64,000 bases of DNA, taken from assembly GCA_027257055.1 (NCBI GenBank), contig JAPVLO010000146.1, forward strand, positions 2,542,001 through 2,606,000. Direction: 5' to 3'. Below are positions 1-11,610 of the stretch, piece by piece. A program made the position numbers and the translations under genes. This stretch comes from Cephalopachus bancanus (taxonomy: Eukaryota > Chordata > Mammalia > Primates > Tarsiidae). Numbering within the stretch: the first letter of the stretch is position 1; each line of letters starts with the position of its first letter. The notes under the pieces are model-generated. The model did no database searches, had not been told where the DNA came from, and was given only the letters and a program-made list of their open reading frames with translations.

Positions 1-54
1 TGAGAATTCCTACCTTCCGAAGCTTTATAATCTGAATCAAGTTACAATGATACA

Positions 55-396
55 GAAAAAAATTTGCATTGGTCGCCCTTATTTGTGGGGAATATGTTCC
101 ATGATTCCCCATGGGTGCCTGAAGCCACAGCTAGCACTGAATCCTATATACACTCTATGTTTTTCCTATATACAAATACTTATGATGAAGTTTAATGTGC
201 AAATTAGGCACATTAACAACCATAACTAATTGTTAAATGATTGACAACCATAACTAATAATAAAATAGAACAATTATTACAATATTCAGAATGGCATTTA
301 AAACTTATGAATTGTTTATTTCTGAAAATTACAGATCACGGTCTATTGAGGGGAACTGAAACCATAGAAAGAGAAACTGGGCAAGGGGAGAATAAG
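55..396 (+). mobile_element. Tigger-like (pogo/Tc1-mariner) DNA transposon remnant
   Basis: The stretch from 70 to 300 (TTATTTGTGGGGAATATGTT, then CCTGAAGCCACAGCTAGCACTGAA) reads like the non-coding part of a Tigger-family transposon. The end (about 345-396: ACTGAAACCATAGAAAGAG, then GCAAGGGGAGA) resembles the terminal inverted repeat region of the same family. The middle is shorter than the full element, so this is an internally deleted non-autonomous copy. No transposase frame is left. The family assignment is from memory of the consensus; exact subfamily unknown. Confidence 0.6.
215..259. repeat. 28-bp tandem duplication inside the Tigger-like remnant
   Basis: The 15-mer ACAACCATAACTAAT occurs at 216-230 and again at 244-258, a spacing of 28 bp. 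The consensus as I remember it has this motif once, so this is a local duplication, probably by replication slippage. Confidence 0.75.
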
Positions 397-1800
397 AATT
401 GCACAGATAAATACAGAGGCCGTGAAATAACTCATACTATGTTATGGTCATTTGCAAGTCGAAAAGAAACCAAGTGTAAATTTTTTGCTAGGAGTTGAAG
501 AACAAGGGGGATAGAACTTAGACTTCAAGGTTGAGATAAATTGGGTTCAGTAGAATCATTAATCTCTTTCTGATCAATCTGGAGGATGTGGATGTTTTAG
601 GAGCCATCTGCAGAACAAAGGGATATGGAGGTATTAATAAAAGACAGAACAGTTCACATAGTTGCAATGTGCAAAACAAGATGTTTTTGCATAATTTTGG
701 TGTTACACACAATTATAAAATTAATAAGGTAAAACAAGATTATGTAGTATACTCTTCATCTTTTTCTAGAAATATTTCACTGCTCATTTTCTAGGTTCAG
801 TACTAGCAGAAATATATTTCCAAATAAAGTCATAAATGAAACTTCAATTTTCTAATAAAAAGTATGCACATTTGTTTTCTTCAAATACTTTTCTAAAGCA
901 GTTTATTCTATCTGTAATTTATTTTTTAGTCCTATATTATACATTTTAAAAAGTTGACACTTTTTTGTTTAGTGCAGTTAAATGTTTAGATTAAGAAAAT
1001 GTACTCTCATCTATTTATATTTTATTCACTCATTTTAATGATTAATTTGAAATTTAAACACTAAAATGTTTGGAATAATTTAGGCATGTGCTAATAATCA
1101 CTCAATAGGGGTTCTGATCAATTTGTAGTTTTACAGATTTCACACTGGGGAGAAGTGATGAAACTTATTGTGATATATATGATGAAAATTGGAGTAGAGG
1201 ATGTGTTTCTAGTTAAGCCAAACACAATCTCATCCGTAGGCTTAGTTCTCTTCCACTTAGGATTGTGCTATATCAGAATCAAGGCAGTCTACATGAAGTG
1301 TATTGATTTTCATTTTAGGGACGACTGCATGACTTACCAAACTGATAAGAAAAATCATTAGGAAGTGATATAATGTGCTCTTAAGAGTCCATTTGTGAAA
1401 GCTACATAGATAGAAAATCATATCTCATGCTTAGCAAACAATTACATCATGCTCCATCCCAACAGTCATTATAGAAGAATTCTGGGACTCTGATGAGAAT
1501 CCTATAGTCATATTTTTAGAGATATTTGTCATGTCACCCTGGCAGAATTAACTATTTACATACATAAATTTATTTAGAAGATTCTCAAATTTTAGCTACT
1601 TTTCATCTACTTGAAAACTTATAGTCTCTTTGCTTAACCATACACCACAATGATTCATTTTGTAGGTGAACTAATTCCTTCCCTCCTTCACGATTTGATG
1701 ATTTCTAAGTCTAACGATGGTATTTTAAGACATGAGTTTTAAGAAATCTAGACTTTATCACAACACACAGAATGGTTCACCTGTGACTTGCTTAACTATG
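397..1800. other. Unassigned AT-rich non-coding DNA
   Basis: I see no recognisable repeat, RNA gene or credible coding frame. Open frames here (for example 1155-1361) are under 70 codons and have no recognisable motif. Confidence 0.5.
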
Positions 1801-1802
1801 CA

Positions 1803-2072
1803 TTGTTTCTTTTTTTCTTTTTTTAGGGACATGGTCTCACTTTGTCATCCAGGATGGAGTTCAGTGGCACAATCATAGCTCACTGCAGCTTTGAACTTCT
1901 GGACTCCAGTGATCCTGACACCCAGCTAATTTTATTTATTTATTTATTATTTTTTGGAGACTGGGTCTTGCTATGTTACATAGGCTGATCTTGAATTTCT
2001 GGTCTCAAGCAATCCTCTTGCCTCGACTTACCAAAGGGTTGGGATTGCAGGCGGGAACCAACATATCCAGCC
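1803..2072 (-). mobile_element. Old Alu (AluJ-like), antisense, internally deleted
   Basis: The plus strand starts with a T-rich tail (1807-1826). The antisense right arm follows (ATGGTCTCACTTTGTCATCC, CACTGCAGCTTTGAACTTCT), then a TTTATTTATTTATTA linker and the antisense left arm (CTGGTCTCAAGCAATCCTC), ending CATATCCAGCC. The part between GATCCTGACA and CCCAGCTAATT that normally holds the CAAGTAGCTGGGA motif is missing. High divergence suggests an early Alu. Flanking duplication is not clear. Confidence 0.85.
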
Positions 2073-2387
2073 AATTATGAATCATTTGATGCAGACATTT
2101 CATTAGTGTTTCCCATAACTGCAAGTGTTCCTTTTATGGATTCAAGTTAGACTTTGGGTCAAAAAAACATTACAATAAGCCAAAAGCTTAATTTCTAATA
2201 TGGAGGATAATTAGCCCATTTGGTACATGTATGTATTAAAAATTCATTTGAGAATTTGCTATTGGTATATACTTCCAAATTCACTATGGAAGCAACTGTG
2301 GAATTCTACAGTTTCACATTGCCTTCAAGATCTCTAGTTTATGTCTGATTTATTCAGCATAAAAAAGATTCATAAGGAATGTAAGTA

Positions 2388-2942
2388 TGATGGGGCACTC
2401 CCAAACACCAGATTTTATTTATTAAAAGTTGTGTATTTATCTTACATATTTAAACTTCAGTCACCTTCAAAATACTGTTTGTTTGATACAATACATCCAC
2501 TGAGACGCTCTTCCCATTGCTCAAAACAGTTTTTGAACTCGTCAATTTTGACGTCTTTTGGTGCTTCTGCTGTTTTTTGTTTCACCTCTTCCACCTCATC
2601 AAAATTTTTCCCTCTGAGGACTCTTTACATCGTGGAAAATAGCAACAAAAAAGTCACTTGCTGCCAGATTGGATGAATAGAGAGTGTGGAGCCCTGGGTT
2701 ATGTTGGTTTTTGGTAAAAAAAAAAAAACCGCTGAACACTCGTGAAATGGGCAAACACATTGAAAGAATCTCAACAACAACAACAACAAAAATCACCTGA
2801 ATGCAGTCTCTCACAACAACACTAGCTGGTACACTGATGCTGATGGGTTCTTAGAACACATACCTAGCAGGGGATGCCTGTACCACAAGGGATCCACCTT
2901 CCAAAAGATAATTCTGGTTTTTTTGGGGGTCCCCCCCACTCA
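2388..2942 (-). mobile_element. Mariner-family non-autonomous DNA transposon, copy 1
   Basis: Both ends are visible: the left end starts TGATGGGGCACTCCC with CACCAG just inside it, and the right end is the imperfect reverse complement (CTGG, then GGGTCCCCCCCACTCA). Both are flanked by TA (2386-2387 and 2943-2944), the target duplication of Tc1/mariner elements. On the minus strand the interior encodes the end of a mariner transposase: a YSSNLAASDFF segment matching the usual YSPDLAPSDFF around the second catalytic Asp. Downstream lies a C-terminal tail with FKNCFEQWEERL and QYFEGD before a stop near 2457. At 555 bp it is less than half of a usual 1.3-kb mariner; the N-terminal DNA-binding region is missing, so it could only have moved using transposase made elsewhere. 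The same deletion form recurs at 58996-59888. Confidence 0.85.
2599..2700 (-). pseudogene. Mariner transposase fragment (DDE catalytic region)
   Basis: The minus strand reads the conserved HTLYSSNLAASDFF segment, which carries the second Asp of the mariner D,D34D triad. The frame then slips before a C-terminal DEVEEVKQ-like segment. There is no N-terminal helix-turn-helix region and no first or third catalytic region in a continuous frame, so it cannot encode an active enzyme. Confidence 0.75.
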
Positions 2943-3065
2943 TAAAATGCAGTAGCATATTGCTTCTAATGAGGCAAAAAAGCAATAATTAAAACACTAT
3001 TTGCATATTATAAGTGAAGTATTCTTATTACTCAAGTTATTAAATTAGACATTTCTGTTTATCTT

Positions 3066-3167
3066 TTTATTTTTTAATTTTTAATTTTAAAGATGTGGGA
3101 TACAATTCAGGATTAAGTATACAATTGCTCATTATGCAGATACCCTTGTTGCTGAGGTGTGCTCCCC
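3066..3167 (-). mobile_element. Very short 5'-truncated L1 3' end, antisense
   Basis: The T-rich start (3066-3090) followed by GATGTGGGATACAATTCAGG is the antisense of the L1 3' end also seen at 9763 and 49310. The insert is only about 100 bp. It is flanked by a 16-bp duplication with one mismatch: AGACATTTCTGTTTAT at about 3047-3062 and AGACATTTCTGCTTAT at 3168-3183. This is the mark of target-primed reverse transcription that stopped almost at once. Confidence 0.85.
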
Positions 3168-3183
3168 AGACATTTCTGCTTAT

Positions 3184-4992
3184 TATCTTCTGAAAACATC
3201 TGAACAAGTCTGTTGACTTTGTCTCATAATTAAATTTTCCAAATCCACTGTTTTTCATACAAACATATAAACAAATAAATCCAATAAACCACGACAATGG
3301 AAAATATGTTAGGGTGCTGGATTCCATGTCATGCTTAACCACAATAAAACAAACTGACAAAAAAATTTTAAGTATTATCTCTAATTTGACAGCATTTTGT
3401 GATCTTAAAAATAGTTGAAATTGTCTCATGTATAAAATATTAGCGTCATAAGAAAGCTGTAAAGTTATTAAATTTAATAAGGGGAATTTATATTTAAAAT
3501 TTCACTTCTTTTTTGTTTTATGTGTGCTTAGATGAGTATTGTATGTGCATGAAATGCTTAATTTTTTAAATAAAGTGCTTTAATCAAGTAAGATACTTAA
3601 TCCTATAAAACATAAAAACCCCAAGTGAGAATTTTTCTTACAATCAGTGAATATATTCTGATGCAGTTCTCAGTCCAGAAATTGTTCTTTTCTTGCTAAA
3701 AGTCAGTCATTTATACTACACCTTGCAAATTTTAAAAAGTTCCCCACACATACAGAAACACTGACACACTTGTAGACGTATTTATAATGAGTCAGCAGTT
3801 TTGCAAATGTTACACTTGAAAGTTATGGAATGCTGTAAGTTCCTAATTTTATACCAATCTATGCAGTAGCATCCTCCCAAAGTAAAATAAAACAAAAAAC
3901 TAAACCAATAGACAAAAACAACCATCAGTGTAATTATCACTACATAAATAATGTAATGATTTTTTATTTGCAATACATATGAGCCTTGAAGCAATTACAG
4001 GTAGAGAATTAAGACTCCTTGACTCCAAGACTCCTTGACCACCAGTGACTTCCATCACTGATGGAAGGAATTGACGAGATAAGTGAAGGATATGGACTGG
4101 TGTGGGACTCAGATGACGACAAGCAGTGGGTGATGAGATTATAGGATAATAATAGAAGAAAAGGAGGATGAGAACACATTTCCTTTAATGTCCCTGGCTA
4201 GGGGATCACTCGTATCTTGGTGAAAAGAAATCAGAACATAACATCCGAAAACCACTATTGCCCCTCATATGTATTTATGGGCAGTATGATGCACTGCTTC
4301 GGGATGTTGCTTTGAAATCAGGGAGGCCTGTGTTGACTTTTAGTAAACCACTGTTTATAGTCATGCAACTTGAGTACTTAACATTGCCTCTACACCCTCC
4401 TTTCCTTACTGATGAATTGTGAATAATAGAATGAACCTTCCCAGCTAGGATTCATGAGCTTCAAGGTAGTGAATGGTCATCTGGTACTTAGCACCTATTC
4501 CCAGTGCATCAGGTGCATCCAGTAGTCATTGAGGTAGCCATTCAGCAAACTATTTATAATTGATGACATAATTCTATTTTATGAGGTTGATTTTACTTCT
4601 TAACTCTGTATTTTTTAATGTATACGACTGCTGTTTTATTATTAGGCCTCAAGTTAAATGAACTTCTTGTAATTTTTAAAGAAAGATAGCTGAGTAGATG
4701 TAAATAATGGGTTAACCATCTCACTGCCCAAGTCCAGCTGGAAGAGCACCACTTACTCTGGTATATTTTTAAAAATGCTATCAATTTTGTGAAAAGTGGA
4801 CTTTACTTATGAAATAAAATCAAAAGTTTACAATCCTAGCAACCTCTAAATTCAAGTAGATATTAAGTAGATATTCTGCACACTTCATTTTTTATTGATC
4901 ATCTTACAAATTATGTAAATTCATTCTTAAAGGTATTAATATTACAATTATTATATAATTGAACTGTCTTGTTGGCTTCACATTTTTTTTAG
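3184..4992. other. Unassigned AT-rich DNA with a small tandem duplication
   Basis: No recognisable gene or repeat family. A 16-bp-period duplication of AAGACTCCTTGAC is visible at 4011-4041. Open frames (for example 3067-3429 minus) overlap the L1 fragment or are short and featureless. Confidence 0.5.
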
Positions 4993-5175
4993 GACAAAGA
5001 ACAGAGAAGAATAAACAGGACCACAGACAACCTTCTAATAACTTCTTGTAAACCAAAATTGAGTTAGACATGGCCATAGTCCAAACTCTTCACACTGGAG
5101 ATCACACAGATGGGGAGATAAAAGTTGTCCATGTGAGCCCCTTGACAAAGCTCAGTATTTTGTTCAGAATCTCAG
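4993..5175 (+). other. Exon-like segment, non-coding if real
   Basis: A pyrimidine-rich run ending in AG (4982-4992, CATTTTTTTTAGG) precedes this 183-bp segment, and it ends TCAG before GTAAGC, a good donor site. All three forward frames contain stops, so it could only be a non-coding RNA exon or an untranslated exon. No transcript evidence is available; such acceptor/donor pairs arise by chance often in 64 kb. Confidence 0.15.
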
Positions 5176-8100
5176 GTAAGCCACCTGCATGCTGATGACA
5201 TCACAAAAATAAAGGCCAAGGTCTGATTACTGACTGGGTGCTCTTTATTATCATATATCAGGTGTCACCTGCAATTTCATGTCTCTGGCAATGTGACAGA
5301 ATCCATCTGTCATCTACCCATGGATCTTAGTCAATTTTCTCTGCTCTTTGGAAACAAGCTCCTATATTGTGTGGAAGTAGTAAGGAGCCAGCCCATTTTC
5401 TGAGATGGGCTATGAAATAAATAAGACAACACATAAAGGAAATGAGCTGACATTTTCTGCTCGGTGCCAGCAAAGAAAACGTCCTATTTCTCTACAGTTT
5501 TAATATATCGAGCGAGAACTAATGCAGATCTGCAGGGATGCTGTTGAAGGGTCCCAGTATGGAAACTGGAAAGTCAATGAAGCAGAGAGCTTTGCACACA
5601 GGGGTATGTTAAAAATGCAGTTGTATTATAATAAGATCCTTGAGGTATTTCCAGTGGCATACCTTCTAAGACAGGCTTCAAGCAAGACAGATACTTTATT
5701 GGAAGAATTCTGGGTATTTCACTTTCTGTGAAAAGGCACCCAAAGAACAGAGGGGAAAAAGGTAATTCTTGTTAAATACAAATCTCATTTCCCATTCAGG
5801 ACTAAACTACTTAGAAAGATACTAAATAGGACCCCTTTCTGTCCTCAAACCTTGTCCTGTCCCACAAAACCCCTCTAATAAGCTTGTATCTATACTAAAA
5901 GGAAAATGACCAAGCTTCATAGTTCATAATTTCAGAGATTCTGGAAATATTTCACTCACGGGTAATTTGGGAGAAAAAATTAGGAGCAATCTAAGTACCA
6001 CTATGTAGACAAAAAAATCTGTTTTTGTATGAAAGGTGCTTTGTAGACTCTGAACAGAGAATAACACTAAAAGGAAACCCTAGAATAATTTGGAATGATT
6101 TTTCTGTCATTTTTGATAAAAATAAGAACTTATATTTAAATAGACACAGAGTTTGCATGCTTTTAAAAGTTGGGACCAGGAGGGAGCCTGTGTATTCTCA
6201 GGAAATGATGACAAACTCTATGTGGGTGCAAGAGATGTTTACAGAGCAGTCACACTTGAGATACAGGAGGTTTTGCCTCTGTGGAGAGTTGCTTGCTGAA
6301 TTGCAGAAAGCTATGAATTATCTGGATGAAAGAAAAACTCTGTAGAGTAACTTCTGGGATTTATTCACAATATTGGGTAAGTTGGAGAACTTATTATCAA
6401 GTAAGTTTTGGTGTGGTGAGTAAAAACACATTTTTATTAAAAGCAATTCAGACTGCGCAGGCATCCTTCAATTCTGAATTGAAGTGGACAATTATGGAGT
6501 TGCTATTACAATACATACCGCTTTACAATAGGCTTGATTCTCTGAGTAGCTTAAGTCTCTTTCAATGTCAATTACCAGTGTTTCCAGACCCTGCATTTGT
6601 TATAATTATATTGGAACTTGTTGCTGGTTGATTGGAGGGTTGTCTGAAACTACTAGACGGAGAAACTGAAGGCAGAAAGGAGAGGCAAAGTTAGGGCCAC
6701 AGTAGGTCAAAGGGATCCCAGTCTCAATAAGGTTCTTGTTTCTAAGAACTCCATGACAATAAAACATCCTAAGACATAGAATCAGGGAAAACCTGAAGCA
6801 AAATGTCATAGTAGAACATCCAGACTAGAAAAATAGAAACAACAGCATCAATAAGAAGAATAAACAAAAACTAATACTGAACAGAGAGAAAAAAATTGTG
6901 AAAATCCATTATGGATTAACAGTTAGAAATCAGCCTCTTGTTTGAACCAGGCAGACCATTTTAACCAGTGGCAACTTTTGTCTTTTAATGATAGACTTGA
7001 TTTTGGATAATATTAAATAATTTTTATATTCCATTTGCCCTTTTCTCATTTTCACAAGCCTCAATATGTTCTTCATAAATGAATGTAGCATTTGAGAACA
7101 CTTATTTTTGGACCTAAGATTCTGATCATTGAAATAGACTCTCTTCTATCTGTCCTGACACTCAGATCCAGTCATGTGTTGCATTAGAGAAGCAGTATTT
7201 GTAGTGTTCTCTTACTTAAGATCAGACACCTGAAGTATCATATATAGACAAACGTTTGGAGTTTTCATTTGTGGATTTCTGAAACTATGGTTTGCAAAGA
7301 TTTTACAGTATATATGTGTATGATGGATATATAATATTTATATGTAGTGCGTATAGGATTTGTTTCCCCTAGCTCCAGGTAGTTAGAGAAAGTTATAGTT
7401 ATTTTTCACAAATCACAACAAAACCAATAGTGTCTCTCTCTACTGGTGCAAGTACAAGACCCCTACCTAGATTTGCTTTCTACTCTGGGCCCCCTGCCAG
7501 CATCCCAGGATACCACACTCCTGGCAAGTGGTTGAAATTCATCCCTTCTTCCTACTTTTGTTAAGTACTGTGAAATGCACACCATGGAGCCCAGTTTAGG
7601 GTCCCAACAATGCAAGACCAGGTGAACAGCCATTGCTTCGACTTGTTTTTTATGACTGCTGTTTTTGGTTACTGTCACCATGGCCAAGGTCACTATTGCC
7701 ATACACATTAAGGAAACTTTTGTTGGTCCTTGAACTTGAAAACTTCCTGAACTCCTAGGATGACAGCATCATCTTTTCCATGCTGGGGAAAGATAGAGAA
7801 GCCTCCTTCATACCCAGTGTTATTTATATGACCCATTCAGGGGCAGGACTGTTTCTTGAAACAGAGCTGGAATTACTTTTCCCTGGTTTGACTGAAGCCT
7901 AGTCTAGGATCTCATAGACCCCACTTTTACAAAGGCATGCGATTTAGTTACTCAAGCTACTTTTGACTTTTTTTGCCCCTCCTCCATTTAGGAGCAAGAT
8001 TACTCTTTTATTGTATTTTGGATTTGACCTCACATCAACCCTTTAAGAGAGATAGAGAGAAAGAGAGATTTTTATAGATCTAAAAAGTGTGAAGGCGATT

Positions 8101-8479
8101 GTTTTCCTCTGTGACAAAGAGTGTTAACCTTCAAAGCTCAGTGCCACTTTCAGCTGCAAATAATTTGTTTTCTCGAGAGTAGAAGATGTTACTTTAGTAT
8201 TGTCTATCTTTTCCTCCATCCTCTGCTATTTTCTGAAGTTGTTATATGGAATTCCAAATGTATATCATATTGAATGTTATCTTAGAAAGGATGTCATCTT
8301 CATTAATTAGCTATTATACTGCTTGTTTTAATTCTGTGAGTGAATACTTTTAAACATGTTACATTTTATACATGTTATCATTTTATACGTTACAAAATGA
8401 TATATTTTGTCATTTCACTGTGCAAAATTAAGTAGAAGCAAAAATTGTTATTTATTTATTATGATACCCATGAATAAGA
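5176..8479. other. Unassigned non-coding DNA
   Basis: No repeat family recognised. The longest frame is 6025-6345 plus (106 codons); its composition is ordinary and I see no domain or motif in it. The part from 7440 to 7950 is richer in G and C than its surroundings and may be an old repeat I cannot name. Confidence 0.5.
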
Positions 8480-8905
8480 GTCTATGCCCTCTTGGTCCAG
8501 CAATTTCAATTTTAGAAATTTACCCTACATGTATACTCGTGTAAGTAGACATAGAAAAAATGTTAAAGAATGTTAACTGAAATACAGTATACATAAAATT
8601 GGAATACTATACTACCCAATGGATAATGTAAAGTAGATCTATAGGTCTATATGTGTGTTTATAGAAAGTAGTTTAAGAAATACTATCTGCAAAAAAAAAA
8701 AAACAAATTGCAAAATATTTGGTATCTTTTGATTCCATTTCTGTAAGTAAAGTGTGAACACATAAACACCTGCATATGTATAGAATATTTCTGAAATATA
8801 AATAAGATCTCTTTAACATTCTTATATATGGTACTTGACAAATGGGGAAGATTACATTTACTTTTATTTCTATATGACTTAAATTTTTTATTGTGAGCTG
8901 TATTT
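8480..8905 (+). mobile_element. Old L1 (L1M-type) 3' fragment
   Basis: The order of motifs fits the end of L1 ORF2 and the 3' untranslated region of old L1M families: a diverged GGTCCAGCAATTTCAATTTT, then TTACCCTACATGTATACTC, then TTGGAATACTATACTACCC, and later ATTCCATTTCTGTAAGTAAA. It is heavily diverged, has no open frame and has lost its tail and flanking duplication. Confidence 0.6.
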
Positions 8906-9649
8906 ATAATTTTTAACAAACATTAATTAAATAAAATATAATCTTAATCTTCTCAATAACTACAATTACATTGGGAGAGAAATCTCCATATTCCATTGCA
9001 TTCTGGAGAAGAACATTTTGTTTAGTGTGCTCATACTTTTGATCAGTGAGTTCATTTATTTCATTCACTTGTAATCAATGTAAATGGGAGAGGTTACCTA
9101 ATAGACATTCTATCAGTGTCTTTCAAACTCTTCCATCTCGGTTGCCTACTAGAACTTCCCCAATCCTTTCTCTTACCTCAAAAAGTTACCTTCTCTCTCA
9201 CCCAGCTGTGATTTTCCCAGTTAAACCTTTTAAAAGACAAATGACTAAACAAACTTAGAAAAAACTGCTAACTTGGAGAAAAAATTGGATGTAAACACAG
9301 GTTGGATTTTAGCTTCTGTCCACCAATTTGAATTATGTTTGAGATTACTTGCCAATTGCCATCATTTCCTAGAACTGACCTTGCTCAGCATCCAGAGGAA
9401 CAGATTTGAGTGCTCAAGTGTTTCTTCTGAAAGTTTTCCTTCCTCTGCCCAGTTCCTCTCCCAGGCACCAGATTTCTGGTCCAGAGATGAGATGATGTGC
9501 TTTTCCTTTCAACAGATTTCTAGAAACTCCCTGTCTACCTCCTTGCCTTTGGGCATCCATTAATCAACTATTATCCCCTGCTTATCAATTGAGATACTTA
9601 ATGCACAGTCTTGGTTTACCTATCACCTACAGCTCTGTGACATTCTTTT

Positions 9650-9735
9650 ATTTATTTACTCATCCATTTTTCAAAAAATATGCACTGAATGCCCACCGTG
9701 TGCCAGGTACCATGACAACACAGGGGAATTATATC
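9650..9735 (-). mobile_element. L2/MIR-like 3' end remnant, antisense
   Basis: The string ATGCACTGAATGCCCACCGT followed by GTGCCAGGTACCATG resembles the antisense of the common ancient repeat end that reads CAGTGCCTGGCACATAGTAGG in sense. It lies directly before the L1 3' end at 9763. L2 and MIR share this end, so the family is uncertain. Confidence 0.5.
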
Positions 9736-9762
9736 TTGAACTATCTTGTTCTTGAACAGACT

Positions 9763-9880
9763 GTCCTGTTCACACCTTATCAATAAGGGTATCTGCAAGG
9801 TGAATATTTGTATACCTAGCCCTGAATTGTACCCCACAATTTTAAAATAAAAATTAAAAGAGGGGGAAAAAAAAAGAAAA
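9763..9880 (+). mobile_element. Short 5'-truncated L1 3' end
   Basis: CACACCTTATCAATAAGGGT to TGTATACCTAGCCCTGAATT and CCCCACAATTTTAAAATAAA matches the 3' end of the large L1 at 49260-49345. Only about 100 bp of L1 was inserted. A possible target duplication is TATCTTGT (near 9741 and again near 9886), too short to be certain. Confidence 0.75.
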
Positions 9881-9917
9881 CCAGTTATCTTGTCAAAGTG
9901 ATTTTCAAGGACAGCTA

Positions 9918-9996
9918 TTTTTCCTCCTACCCCCCACTTCCCTTCTCCGTCTCTTCCTCTTCCTTCTCTTCTTCCTTCCGCCTCATCTTTTTTTTG
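9918..9996. repeat. Pyrimidine-rich low-complexity tract
   Basis: Almost only C and T from TTTTTCCTCC through CTTCCTTCCG to a T-run. The open frame on the minus strand here (9652-9999) owes its Arg/Glu/Gly-rich start to this tract and is not a gene. Confidence 0.7.
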
Positions 9997-11475
9997 CAAC
10001 AGAATTCTATGTTTTCATGTGCAATCTTACAGAACTCCAATGGAAAGTAAAGGCTAGAGTCAGATCATGAATCCTCTGTTCATTCTCAATTTCAAAATAT
10101 TCCCTATAGCTCTAAAAGGATCCCTGAATTAGTGTTCCCTTGATCTTATGTGTCTTGTGCTAGTCTCAGTTTCTCTGGGTTCCTAGCCCAGCAGAGGGGA
10201 AGGCAGAGAGTTTAACTCTCTACCTCCATCTACACCGACCATAGATCACTCCCACATATATTCAACTATTCCCGACTGAATCCTAACATGTGGCATCCAA
10301 ATCAGAATAGGGAATTAAGAAGGATTCAATATAACATCAAGAAAGAACTACTTTTAATGTTTCTAACTCAGATAAATTTTGCAAGTGGGAGAGGTGCAGA
10401 CAGCTCACAGTTTTAGAATTGACTTATTCTCTCACTCCTACTGTAAAACCTGGGCCAAATTTTGGTATATGCTTCTATTTTTAAAAAGTAAAAATAGAAA
10501 AGAATGTATTTTTCCTTCATCAAGAATAGAGAAGCTGGAGAAATATGTAATCAAATGCCACAACAATCCAAAATTGTATCCTAGGAAATTTTTTTGTGTG
10601 TCTTTTCCTCTTTTACATTTTCAAAAACATACTAAGAAATATAAAAGATAAAGGAAAATATTTTTTCCATTATAATGTTTGTCTCTCACTCACTACTCTT
10701 TTCCTCTGTTGAAAAGCCTTAAGAGATCTCTTAAGAAGAACATAACGTCCTCATCAGGCCTACAAGTGGTAAATAAAAACTGTTGCAGTGGCTTGCTACT
10801 AGCTGGAAGGAAGGCATACAAAGCATTTATACATGCATCCTTTCATCAGAGCTAAGCTGTTTCATACAGCACCCTCTTTCTTATGTCTCTATTACATCCT
10901 TGGGTTTCCTGAGTTAGGGCAAGGTAGTCTCCAGGGAAACTTCAACTTTTCGGGGAATGGATACCACTATCCAGAATAGTGGCATCTTTCTCACAATTCT
11001 TTTCTGGGAAAAAAGCTTTGTCTAAGGTTAAGTCTGAGTCTAGAAATAAAATAAACTCATTCACATTAATTTCCTCTTGGATTGTTTGCACATTTCTGTC
11101 TTGTAATTTTTTGGTGCTTTTCTGAGAAACTGCTGCTATCCTAAAGTAAAGATGTGTTTAAGCTATTAAGGCCTTATAAATAAAGGAAGACAATAAAAAA
11201 AATCGACTTCCAATTAATATTCCTAGTAATTGTGGTATACTTTTGGATACTTCTAGGAAATAGAGACCATAATCACAAAGATTAAAGAGGGTTACCAAAG
11301 GTGGAAAATTCAAATGCTGGCCAGATTCCCATTCTCCAAGTTATAGTGAAAAAACAGCAAAAAGATGTGAGAGTAAATATGATAATTAATAGAAAGGTCA
11401 CACACTGTCCAATTTTGAATTTTTTTTGAAATGTGATAAACTTCTAAATATGTCCTTAGAATTTAGAAGAGAATT
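9997..11475. other. Unassigned AT-rich DNA
   Basis: Nothing recognised on either strand; frames are under 95 codons and featureless. Confidence 0.5.
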
Positions 11476-11610
11476 CAATCAGTAGACAAACTTGTTGAAC
11501 ATTTCCTCTATTTAGCAGTGAGCTAGTTGCCCATAGACACTGGGTAAGAATAGGGCCCTGTTCCCTAATTTCAGCTTGCTTATACTCTATTCATGGAGTG
11601 AAAACCACTA
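11476..11610 (-). mobile_element. Possible ancient LINE/MIR-type remnant
   Basis: TTGTTGAACATTTCCTC, AGACACTGGGTAAG, then GCCCTGTTCCCTAA and CTATTCATGGAGTG follow, with much divergence, the order of a common old mammalian repeat (ATTTATTGAGC, GGCACTG, CCCTGCCCTCATGGAGC). Family uncertain. Confidence 0.35.

Noticed and set aside
6025..6345. 106-codon frame, followed by an overlapping 101-codon frame
   Set aside because: I looked for a domain or retroviral motif and found none. Length is within chance for 64 kb of six frames and the neighbourhood shows no splice or promoter support.
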